Positions 17,047-23,103 of a DNA stretch of 23,425 nucleotides are shown piece after piece. The stretch spans positions 1-23,425 of the forward strand of contig JAJFMM010000220.1 of NCBI GenBank assembly GCA_021772165.1. Direction: 5' to 3'. The stretch's first letter is position 1, and the number at the start of each line of letters is the position of its first letter. The position numbers and the translations under genes were made by a program. The stretch is from Chlamydiota bacterium. GTDB taxonomy: Bacteria; Chlamydiota; Chlamydiia; Chlamydiales; SM23-39. Below the pieces are notes generated by a model. It was not told the DNA's origin and ran no database searches. It was given only the letters and a program-made list of their open reading frames with translations.

Positions 17047-17610
17047 TTAGCGACGGGGGCAGTCTGTCAAGTGATCGTTGACCATACCGACTGCTTGCAT
17101 GAAAGCATAGAGTATCGTCGTTCCCACAAAGCTCATGCCTCGCTTTTTCAAATCTTTCGAAAGAGCATCGCTAATCTCTGTGCAGGTAGGCACCTCTTCT
17201 TTCCTCTTCCAATGATTGACGATCGGTTTGTGATTCACAAAGCCCCAGAGATAGGCATCCAACGAGCCAAACTCCTTTTGCAGGAGCAACACAACGCGAG
17301 CATTGCTTCTCACGCTAAAAATTTTCCGCCTATTTCTGATAATCGATGGATCTAGAGTAAGATCTTCTAGTTCTTCATCACTCATTACAGCGACTAAAGC
17401 GGGATGGAAATCGTGAAATGCAGATTGATAACCTTCTCGCCTCTTGAGGATTGTTTCCCAACTGAGGCCTGCTTGAGCGCCCTCTAGAGAGATCATTTCA
17501 AAAAGATGTCGATCCTCGTGGACAGGCACTCCCCACTCTTGATCGTGATAATTTGCGTAGAACTCCTTTCCTGGCCCGTCACCAAAACAGCGCACCTTCT
17601 TTTTCTCCAT
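17047..17610 (-). CDS. tag: DNA-3-methyladenine glycosylase I
   Basis: Excises 3-methyladenine from alkylated DNA, the first step of base-excision repair. At 187 residues it matches E. coli Tag in length. The structural zinc ligands are all present: Cys8, His22, His180 and Cys184. The catalytic Glu43 sits in SLEGAQAGLSW, and KKRGMSFVGTTILYAFMQAVG is the conserved base-binding helix region. The ATG lies only 4 bases after a 97-bp hairpin element and has no free Shine-Dalgarno sequence, so its translation may depend on that structure or on coupling to the phnA-like gene upstream. Part of the alkylation-repair group with ogt. Confidence 0.96.
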   Translation of the reverse strand: MEKKKVRCFGDGPGKEFYANYHDQEWGVPVHEDRHLFEMISLEGAQAGLSWETILKRREGYQSAFHDFHPALVAVMSDEELEDLTLDPSIIRNRRKIFSVRSNARVVLLLQKEFGSLDAYLWGFVNHKPIVNHWKRKEEVPTCTEISDALSKDLKKRGMSFVGTTILYAFMQAVGMVNDHLTDCPRR

Positions 17611-17614
17611 TTAT

Positions 17615-17711
17615 CTAGGGAAGGCCCGGACAACTCCATTTCGCGAATCTTGCGGATCTTTTTATCCACACTGCGATTTCCGAAAAAGCGAGTTACCCAG
17701 ACCTTCCCTAG
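17615..17711 (-). repeat. 97-bp hairpin element in the tag leader
   Basis: Terminal inverted repeats CTAGGGAAGG (17615-17624) and CCTTCCCTAG (17702-17711). On the minus strand the first 22 bases pair with the last 22 with no mismatch if four G-U pairs are allowed; on the plus strand the same four positions are A-C mismatches. Inside, TGTGGAT and ATCCGCA form a second stem around an A-rich loop. This strand asymmetry suggests a functional minus-strand RNA, lying between the phnA-like stop and the tag start. Family not recognised. Confidence 0.7.
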
Positions 17712-17721
17712 GCTCAGATTT

Positions 17722-17931
17722 TTATGATTTTTTCAAAAAACAAGTTTTGAGAACAAGGACGGTTTTCCCTTCCCGGCACTCTACTTCTTCATCACTGTTA
17801 GTCAAATGGATGTTCTTGAATTTTGCGCCTCTTTTAAGAGTTGTGGAAGAACCTTTAACTTTTAAGTCCTTAATAACGTGTACAGAGTCCCCTTCATTGA
17901 GAGGGTTTCCATTGGAATCTTTTACACCCAT
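17722..17931 (-). CDS. PhnA/YjdM-type small protein, copy 2
   Basis: Same 69-residue single-domain protein as at 11084, with 63 identical residues. By my hand count the genes differ at about 34 of 210 bases, mostly at third codon positions, so the pair is old and kept under purifying selection, or came from different sources. AGGGAAG lies 3 bases before the ATG. CTAGGGAAG occurs here (17934-17942) and again just after the gene (17702-17711) in the same orientation, bracketing it. Located between ogt and tag. Confidence 0.9.
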   Translation of the reverse strand: MGVKDSNGNPLNEGDSVHVIKDLKVKGSSTTLKRGAKFKNIHLTNSDEEVECREGKTVLVLKTCFLKKS

Positions 17932-17967
17932 AACTTCCCTAGTTCCTTAAAAAAGTGTTTGCATGTT

Positions 17968-18582
17968 CTAAAGCTTTCTCGCCTTACTTTCATGGGCTAA
18001 AAGCCATTTTTTTCGATCCACACCTCCGGCATAGCCCCCGATCTCTCCATTAGCATTGATCACTCGGTGACACGGAATCAGAATCGCAATCCGGTTGGCT
18101 CCATTAGCCCCTCCGACCGCTCTAACCGCAGCAGGGTCCTTGAGCGCTTTGGCTATATCGACATAGGAGCGGCTCTCGCCATAGGGAATGTTTTGCAATT
18201 CTGCCCAGACTCTCTCCTGAAAAGGCGATCCTCTCGTTTTGAATGGCGTCTTAAAATCAACCAGCTTTCCTTTAAAGTACTTGCTGATCTCTTCTTGGAT
18301 CGACGCGATGGGCTTCGACTGCCCGGGAACGATGACAGAGTTCATCGTCTCTTTTAGTTTTTCAATCTCCGCCTCTAATCCGCGACAATTCATGAATTCG
18401 AGTAAGTAAAGGGCTTCTTCATCGCTGACGGCTAGCATCGGGCCTAATGGCGTATCCAACCACCCGGCTTTAAGTAGATTCATCTCGCCCGACTTCATGG
18501 AGGCGACACCCATGATTTTGGAAATGGCCTCTCGCAATCCACTTCCAGACTCACAATCCAAATCAATCTGTGCCTCAGCCAC
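17968..18582 (-). CDS. ogt: O6-methylguanine-DNA methyltransferase, truncated Ada type
   Basis: Transfers the methyl group of O6-methylguanine to its own cysteine, a single-use repair reaction. The acceptor is Cys171 in LIPCHRVINANGEIGGYAGG, and the helix-turn-helix DNA-binding part precedes it (SYVDIAKALKDPAAVRAVGGANG). Residues 1-26 (DLDCESGSGLREAISKIMG) resemble the last helix of the AraC-type domain of Ada, followed by Trp-Leu-Asp-Thr-Pro-Leu-Gly-Pro as in Ada. So the gene looks like the 3' part of an ada gene that lost its regulatory half. The GTG start is supported by AAGGAGG 5 bases upstream. A 35-codon reading frame overlaps its start. Confidence 0.94.
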   Translation of the reverse strand: MAEAQIDLDCESGSGLREAISKIMGVASMKSGEMNLLKAGWLDTPLGPMLAVSDEEALYLLEFMNCRGLEAEIEKLKETMNSVIVPGQSKPIASIQEEISKYFKGKLVDFKTPFKTRGSPFQERVWAELQNIPYGESRSYVDIAKALKDPAAVRAVGGANGANRIAILIPCHRVINANGEIGGYAGGVDRKKWLLAHESKARKL

Positions 18583-18682
18583 CGGTGCCTCCTTTTGAGT
18601 ATCCGTTATAGATAGTCTTGGATAATCCCACCGCCGCTATTTGGACATCAATGTCTTTCTTTTTTTTGAGCAAGGTTGCCAT
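18575..18682 (-). CDS. Possible 35-aa leader protein overlapping ogt
   Basis: ATG at 18682 with GAGGCG 7 bases upstream; the TGA overlaps the GTG start of ogt by 8 bp, the arrangement expected for translational coupling. The peptide begins with a Lys run and has IAAVGLSKTIYNGYSK, faintly like a TetR-type recognition helix. It could be a remnant of a fused regulator, a coupling leader or chance. Confidence 0.3.
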   Translation of the reverse strand: MATLLKKKKDIDVQIAAVGLSKTIYNGYSKGGTGG

Positions 18683-18715
18683 AGTATTGCGCCTCAAAAA
18701 TAAAGGATCCGGGAG

Positions 18716-18944
18716 TTGACACAAGAAGGATTTTCTGAAGAGGAGCTAGCTGCCCTCAACACTGCTTGAGCTGTATGTTGCCATCCCCCCAGAGAGGATG
18801 GCACAATGGCTAATGTCACTTGCTGAAGAATCGGGTCTCATCGGAATTGAAAATCGAATGAACAGGGCTATCAGAATCTTCTCAGACAATTATGCCGATA
18901 GTGCTCTACTCGTCGAGCTGTTAGAAAGCATTAGAAATGATTAG
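18716..18944 (+). pseudogene. Possible small decayed gene with a frameshift
   Basis: A TTG-led frame gives EGFSEEELAALNTA and stops at 18767-18769. The overlapping frame continues in protein-like sequence: LLELYVAIPPERMAQWLMSL and onward to TAG at 18942-18944, with an ATG at 18798. Joined by one frameshift near 18750 they would make a single helical protein of about 75 residues. Alternatively only the 48-codon frame from 18798 is real. No family recognised. Confidence 0.35.
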
Positions 18945-19168
18945 CCTGAGAAACTCTGATTATCTGAATGCCCCATCGATGCGCCAAGCTCTGACATCTG
19001 CTTTGAAATATTTTCCGCAGATGCTGAGTCATGGTTAGTCTGTGCAATGATATACTCGGCTAAAAGCTCTTTCATCTCTTTTACTTTTTTTTCCATATCA
19101 GCTACTTCTTGAGCCGGAGTAGATTGAGTAGGAACGAAACTAGAATAATCCGTTGTAATTGGAGTCAT
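18941..19168 (-). CDS. Unknown small helical protein, 75 aa
   Basis: I prefer the ATG at 19168 because AAAAGGTGA ends 4 bases before it; an ATG 19 codons upstream lacks a ribosome-binding site. The first 20 residues are Thr/Ser/Pro-rich, then a charged helix (ADMEKKVKEMKELLAEYI) likely to form a coiled coil, then a second short helix and a Ser/Gly-rich end. No signal peptide. Size and make-up recall type III secretion chaperones or needle-like subunits, but there is no specific match. It has a strong promoter of its own. Confidence 0.65.
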   Translation of the reverse strand: MTPITTDYSSFVPTQSTPAQEVADMEKKVKEMKELLAEYIIAQTNHDSASAENISKQMSELGASMGHSDNQSFSG

Positions 19169-19200
19169 ATAATCACCTTTTATTAAGTATGTAAAGAGTA

Positions 19201-19234
19201 CATTCATATAATGAATAGACAACAAAGACTATTC
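19201..19234 (-). promoter_or_regulatory. Two overlapping hairpins in a 5' leader
   Basis: In the leader downstream of the promoter, GAATAG and CTATTC form one 6-bp stem, while ATTCAT-ATA-ATGAAT (19202-19216) forms another using some of the same bases. They cannot form together, a layout compatible with a conditional switch, though AT-rich leaders make such repeats by chance. Confidence 0.35.
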
Positions 19235-19246
19235 AAACTAGCTTTA

Positions 19247-19276
19247 ATTATACCTCTCCCATTATTAATCAGTCAA
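19247..19276 (-). promoter_or_regulatory. Strong sigma-70-type promoter
   Basis: TTGACT (19276-19271) and perfect TATAAT (19252-19247) with an 18-bp spacer, reading toward the small gene at 18941-19168. The expected start near 19240 leaves a leader of about 72 nt. Confidence 0.7.
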
Positions 19277-19364
19277 CAACATATTTGAATAAAACGTCAA
19301 AAAGAAAAAGCTTAGCAACTGATTACAAAGGAGTTAGGTAATCTATCCCAATATTACTACTTAG

Positions 19365-19916
19365 CTAGCGCCTTTTGAGAATCTGAGTAAAAGACTTCCA
19401 GTCGCTTTTTCTGATAGGGAATGAACCCAGAGAACAATGTAGAGGGCTTGATTTCTGGAGGAGAGAGGTGAACTCTTTTTTAAACGCTTCCTCCAAGGGC
19501 TTTTTCACAATGATGATCGGAGAGGGCAACTTCTCGAGCTTTGCGATGATTTTTGATTCTTCAGCGTTTTTAGAATTTTTCTGCCAGACATCTATCTGCA
19601 CCATCGTCGCATCGACTCGGCCTGAGATCACGGCATCGACCTGGGCTTGCCATGCGAGCACCTGAACTAACTTTCCAAAGAAGTTATGGATCGACAAATT
19701 GTTCTTCTTCAAGAAAAGCGCAGGAGCAAAGTAGCTGGAGGTGCAATAGGGATGAACTTACCCAAGAGTTTTTCCCTTGAGTTGAGATAGGTTATCGATC
19801 CCACTTGATTTGGTCACGACGAGTACGCAGGAATTTTCAGCGGTTTGATTTGCTACAAAAAGAGCACTGGCTATTGGTTCATAAAAAGGATCGTCTTTGA
19901 AAAGGATTCCATCCAT
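19365..19916 (-). pseudogene. PhnD-like binding protein gene, interrupted by a stop
   Basis: Substrate-binding component of a phosphonate/phosphate-type ABC transporter family. Reading from ATG 19916, the first part (GILFKDDPFYEPIASALFVA, then LSQLKGKTLG) and the second part (TSSYFAPALFLKKNNLSIHN, then DAVISGRVDATMVQIDVW) are in the same frame, separated by a single TAA after Leu-Gly. The usual N-terminal signal peptide and first ~80 residues are missing. So the gene is both 5'-truncated and broken by a nonsense codon; the frame is otherwise clean, which suggests recent decay. No transporter permease or ATPase lies nearby. Starts 7 bp after the YjdF-type gene. Confidence 0.8.
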
Positions 19917-19922
19917 TATAAA

Positions 19923-20357
19923 TCAATGCCCTCGATGCTTCTCTCTCTTTTTCTTCTGCTTGATAGAAAACTGCTCTTCTAGTCGAGCTTGCTTTTCAGC
20001 GCTCGATAGACCCTTCTTCTCTTTCTTTTTCTTTTCTATCTCTTCTCTCATGGCATCTTGCGCGAGTGTTGAGGGCTTGCTCGTTCTTTTAACTATTTCC
20101 ATCTCGCGACGAACTTCTCTCTGCGCTCTTTTTGGATTCATTCTCTGGATCTGTATGGATATCTCTTTCGGCTCACCAAACTGGAGCTCATGAAAATGAT
20201 TGAGCACATATTCTTGGACCTCTACATCCGACGGCTCTGCACCAAAAATATATCTTGCAATAGCGTATCCCTCTTTGTCAGTGCGCTCAAAAGCGCCTAC
20301 CCAAAAACGTTTTTCAAAAAAAATAGTCGCTTTGATTGTTGCCATTTTCTTTTCCAT
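19923..20357 (-). CDS. YjdF/DUF2992 family protein
   Basis: The N-terminal ~65 residues carry the family hallmarks: TIFFEKRFWVGAFERTD, then ARYIFGAEPSDVEVQEYVL. The C-terminal half is a very basic, Lys/Glu-rich helix ending in a Lys-Arg run. The biochemical role is unknown; in Firmicutes the gene is controlled by a riboswitch sensing azaaromatic compounds, and no such structure is evident here. An ATG five codons in (20345) is an equally good start. Divergent from the carbonic anhydrase gene with only 46 bp between starts. Confidence 0.85.
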   Translation of the reverse strand: MEKKMATIKATIFFEKRFWVGAFERTDKEGYAIARYIFGAEPSDVEVQEYVLNHFHELQFGEPKEISIQIQRMNPKRAQREVRREMEIVKRTSKPSTLAQDAMREEIEKKKKEKKGLSSAEKQARLEEQFSIKQKKKREKHRGH

Positions 20358-20403
20358 AAAAAGAGTGATTGACTCTACATCTCAGAAGATTTATTTGGTA
20401 GGT

Positions 20404-21042
20404 ATGAGATGGATTTTTTCACTCTTCTTTTTCTTCAGTTTCCATACAGCGTTTTGTGTGACTCCCTCGCAATCCCTGAAACAGCTCATCGAGGGCAACT
20501 GGCGCTATACTCATAATAAATCCTCTCACGCAGATCACTCCTCTGTCAGGAGAAAAACCCTTCTAAAAAAACAGGAGCCCTTTGCTGTCATTCTTGGCTG
20601 CTCCGATTCTCGCGTTGCCCCCGAGATCATCTTTGATCAGGGCCTGGGGGATCTCTTTATTGTTAGGGTAGCCGGAAATGTCGATGGAGCCACCGAGCTC
20701 GATAGTATCGAATACGCCGTTAAATATCTGGGCTCTCCCTTAGTGCTGGTCCTGGGACATGAGGGTTGTGGCGCTGTCAACGCTGTCATGGAGGGCAATA
20801 CGGCTGATATCGAAGATGTCGCAGAATTGATTAGGCCAGCTATTCATGGCGCAAAAACACTCGAAGAAGCGGTCAAAGAGAATGTGAGATGGACTGTCGA
20901 GTCTCTGAAAAAGACCCCTATTCTCAAAAAGCTCATCCGAGAGAAAAAAATCAGCTGTCTCGGCGCCTACTACCACCTAGATACGGGTAAAGTAGAACTT
21001 CTAGACAAAAAAAAAGACCTGGATTTCTCCAGGTCTCACTAA
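20404..21042 (+). CDS. Exported beta-carbonic anhydrase
   Basis: Interconverts carbon dioxide and bicarbonate. The zinc and catalytic residues are complete: Cys66-Ser-Asp68-Ser-Arg70 and His119-x2-Cys122 (GHEGCGAV). From the ATG at 20404 the protein begins MRWIFSLFFFFSFHTAFC, a signal peptide, so it acts in the periplasm. The frame is open up to 20200, but that stretch overlaps the divergent YjdF-type gene and lacks protein character, so I reject the longer start. GGTAGG precedes the ATG closely. 212 residues, normal for the family. Its last codons lie in a hairpin that serves as terminator for the opposite strand. Confidence 0.93.
   Translation: MRWIFSLFFFFSFHTAFCVTPSQSLKQLIEGNWRYTHNKSSHADHSSVRRKTLLKKQEPFAVILGCSDSRVAPEIIFDQGLGDLFIVRVAGNVDGATELDSIEYAVKYLGSPLVLVLGHEGCGAVNAVMEGNTADIEDVAELIRPAIHGAKTLEEAVKENVRWTVESLKKTPILKKLIREKKISCLGAYYHLDTGKVELLDKKKDLDFSRSH
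21006..21036 (-). terminator. Terminator of the cold-shock gene, inside a coding end
   Basis: AGACCTGGA and TCCAGGTCT (21015-21036) form a perfect 9-bp stem with a 4-nt loop. On the minus strand it is followed by a run of nine to ten T's (21015 down to 21006). It terminates transcription from the cold-shock gene while encoding the last residues of carbonic anhydrase. Confidence 0.85.
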
Positions 21043-21152
21043 ATTAACTTAAGCTGTTGAGCCAAAAATTAGGCGATCAAATAGTCAATTCGAAGATAAC
21101 AATCTCTTTTCCAAAATGAATTTTGACTCAGAAATTGTATAGTAATAGTGGT

Positions 21153-21359
21153 TTATACGATCGACACGTCTTTCGCTTCTGGGCCTTTCTTCCCTGGGCT
21201 TTCAACATACTCTACCATTTGACCTTCGCGCATTGAGTGCGGATCACATTGTAGATTGTTCGCATGAACAAAAATATCTTTTCCACCTTCTTCAGGTGTA
21301 ATAAATCCAAAGCCTTTCTGCATGTTGAAAAACTTAATTGTACCTCTAGACTTTTGCAA
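21153..21359 (-). CDS. Cold-shock domain protein
   Basis: Small single-stranded nucleic-acid binding protein that melts RNA structure. RNP1 (KGFGFI) and RNP2 (DIFVHANN) are present in a five-strand OB fold. Upstream ATG-led extension to 21434 is not family-like, whereas TTG at 21359, preceded by GGGGGA 6 bases away, gives a normal 68-residue protein starting QKSRGTIKFF. A long leader of about 130 nt, as in cspA-type genes, would follow from the TATAAT at 21497. Divergent from the DEAD-box helicase. Confidence 0.9.
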   Translation of the reverse strand: MQKSRGTIKFFNMQKGFGFITPEEGGKDIFVHANNLQCDPHSMREGQMVEYVESPGKKGPEAKDVSIV

Positions 21360-21496
21360 GATGGTTCCCCCATATTTTAGATAACAGACAATATGCACGG
21401 ACAAAAAATTAACATCTAGTGCTTTTTCTCGCAAACCGGGAAATTTTATACCTAAGTCCTTGCTACAAAGGGCTTTAAAAAAGTTAACTAAAAAAA

Positions 21497-21525
21497 ATTA
21501 TACGCACTCAACTACCCCAAAAAGA
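21497..21525 (-). promoter_or_regulatory. Candidate cold-shock gene promoter
   Basis: Perfect TATAAT at 21502-21497 on the minus strand, with a weak T-rich -35 (TCTTTT) at 17 bp. A second, weaker TATAAA lies about 45 bp closer to the gene. The upstream choice predicts a roughly 130-nt leader. Confidence 0.4.
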
Positions 21526-21549
21526 AAGAGTTTCTTAAGAGATAGATGA

Positions 21550-21576
21550 ACGGTCCTCTGCCCGGATAGGGCCCGT
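21550..21576. other. Short GC-rich hairpin
   Basis: GCCC-GGATA-GGGC (21560-21572) nested in ACGG (21550-21553) and CCGT (21573-21576). No T-run follows. Purpose unknown; it lies between the divergent cold-shock and helicase promoters. Confidence 0.35.
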
Positions 21577-21606
21577 CAGTTCCTCCACTTATAAAAACCA
21601 TATCTT

Positions 21607-21635
21607 TTAATCAGCGAAATATGAGAAGCTATAGT
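21607..21635 (+). promoter_or_regulatory. Candidate DEAD-box helicase promoter
   Basis: TTAATC and TATAGT with a 17-bp spacer. If used, the transcript would have a leader of about 185 nt that includes the whole 121-bp palindrome. Weak match, sequence only. Confidence 0.3.
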
Positions 21636-21680
21636 CTTCCAAAAAACAACTAGCGATCTACGAATCCAAATAAAATCATT

Positions 21681-21801
21681 CGTCGATTTTCTGGATTCTT
21701 TTGGCCGCTTTTCGACCTTTTTTGGGGGGTCCTATCAGCACTCCTATATGACCCCCAAAAACAAGGTCGAAAATCGGCTCAAGATAACCGGAAAATCGAC
21801 G
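21681..21801 (+). repeat. 121-bp imperfect palindrome upstream of the helicase
   Basis: CGTCGATTTTC (21681-21691) and GAAAATCGACG (21791-21801) are terminal arms; further blocks, TTTTCGACCTT with AAGGTCGAAAA and GGGGG with CCCCC, pair inside. Of about 56 positions per arm roughly 45 pair, with a ~10-nt loop. No flanking target duplication is evident and no T-run follows, so it is not a simple terminator. It could be a structured leader or a MITE-like element. Confidence 0.75.
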
Positions 21802-21827
21802 GAAACATTTTATTAAGATAGGTTCAC

Positions 21828-23039
21828 ATGACGTTTGACAGTTTTAATTTACATCCACAAATTCTTAAAGCAATTTCTTCGGCAGGCTATACCGAGCCCA
21901 CAGGGATCCAATCGAAAGCAATCTCTAAAATCATGCAAGGTTTTGATATTAGAGCATCTGCCCAGACAGGAACCGGGAAAACGGGGGCATTCCTCATACC
22001 TGCTTTAAATCGCCTAGCAGCTCCATCTTCAAAACCAGGCAAAGGCCCTCGCCTCCTGATTTTGGTGCCTACTAGAGAACTCGCCATGCAGGTCTCTGTT
22101 CAGGCTGAAAAGTATAGTAAGTTTCTTTCCTCCATTAAGACTGTCTGCGTTGTTGGTGGTGTTCCTTATACTGCCCAGCTTCGTAAGCTCTCCAAACCTC
22201 ACGATATTTTGATCGCGACACCAGGTCGTCTGATCGATTTCATGGGCCGCTCCAAAATTGATTTTTCTCGTCTTGAAATGATTGTTCTCGATGAAGCTGA
22301 TCGCATGTTGGATATGGGCTTTGTTGATCCAGTTGAACAGATCGTTGCAAGCACGCCGAAAGATAGGCAGACACTTCTTTTCTCAGCAACTCTTCAAGGA
22401 AGCGTGAAGTCTCTCTCTGAAAGACTAATGAATAAGCCGATGGATATCGTTGTTCACTCAGATCAAGCTAAACACGAAAACATCAGCCAAAAAATTTATT
22501 TTTCTGATGACATTCGCCACAAAAATCGCCTTCTTGAGCATATCCTGAAGATGGATGGTGTCGATCGTACCATTATCTTCACTGCGACAAAAAGACATGC
22601 GGATGAGCTTGTTGATGATCTCTATGATAAAGGACATCGTGCCGCCGTTCTCCATGGCGATATGAAGCAGAGTCAACGCACACGCACCCTCACGCAGCTT
22701 AAGCGCGGTGATATCAATATCCTAGTAGCAACAGATGTCGCTTCTCGCGGAATTGATGTGCAAGCCGTCACTCACGTAATCAACTTTGACCTTCCTCGCT
22801 GTGCTGAAGACTATGTTCACCGCATCGGTCGTACAGGACGCGCTGGATCTAAAGGCACGGCTCTCTCTTTTGCTTCTCGTCGCGACAGTTTTTTAGTTAA
22901 AAAAATCGAAGCGTTTACAGGTCAGCAGATCGATCCGTCAACCATCGAAGGACTCGAGCCTAGTGCGAAAAAGCGCTTTGTTCCGAATAAGTTTCCAACT
23001 AACAAAAAGCGACGTCCTTTCAACAACAGCAGAAGATAG
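21828..23039 (+). CDS. DEAD-box ATP-dependent RNA helicase, RhlE/DeaD-like
   Basis: Unwinds RNA duplexes in ribosome assembly or mRNA turnover. All motifs are present over 403 residues: Q motif (GYTEPTGIQ), motif I AQTGTGKT (45-52), Ia PTRELA, II Asp155-Glu-Ala-Asp158, III Ser186-Ala-Thr, V ATDVASRGID, and VI HRIGRTGRAG. The end is a short basic tail (KRFVPNKFPTNKKRRP) without the extra RNA-binding domain of E. coli DeaD, so it is closer to RhlE in length. AGG lies 5 bases before the ATG. Its position opposite a cold-shock gene and behind a large leader palindrome suggests cold-responsive expression. Confidence 0.95.
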   Translation: MTFDSFNLHPQILKAISSAGYTEPTGIQSKAISKIMQGFDIRASAQTGTGKTGAFLIPALNRLAAPSSKPGKGPRLLILVPTRELAMQVSVQAEKYSKFLSSIKTVCVVGGVPYTAQLRKLSKPHDILIATPGRLIDFMGRSKIDFSRLEMIVLDEADRMLDMGFVDPVEQIVASTPKDRQTLLFSATLQGSVKSLSERLMNKPMDIVVHSDQAKHENISQKIYFSDDIRHKNRLLEHILKMDGVDRTIIFTATKRHADELVDDLYDKGHRAAVLHGDMKQSQRTRTLTQLKRGDINILVATDVASRGIDVQAVTHVINFDLPRCAEDYVHRIGRTGRAGSKGTALSFASRRDSFLVKKIEAFTGQQIDPSTIEGLEPSAKKRFVPNKFPTNKKRRPFNNSRR

Positions 23040-23103
23040 TCAAAAAACATAGACAGCATCTATAGCTTGCCGTAGCATCTTCTTCCCTAATCTGGAGAAT
23101 GTT

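Noticed and set aside
11084..19916. Phosphonate utilisation cluster (two PhnA-like genes plus PhnD-like)
   Set aside because: No C-P lyase, phosphonatase or transporter subunits are present, the PhnD-like gene is broken, and PhnA-type proteins are not required for phosphonate use.
20200..20403. N-terminal extension of carbonic anhydrase
   Set aside because: It overlaps the divergent YjdF-type gene and hides the obvious signal peptide that starts at 20404.
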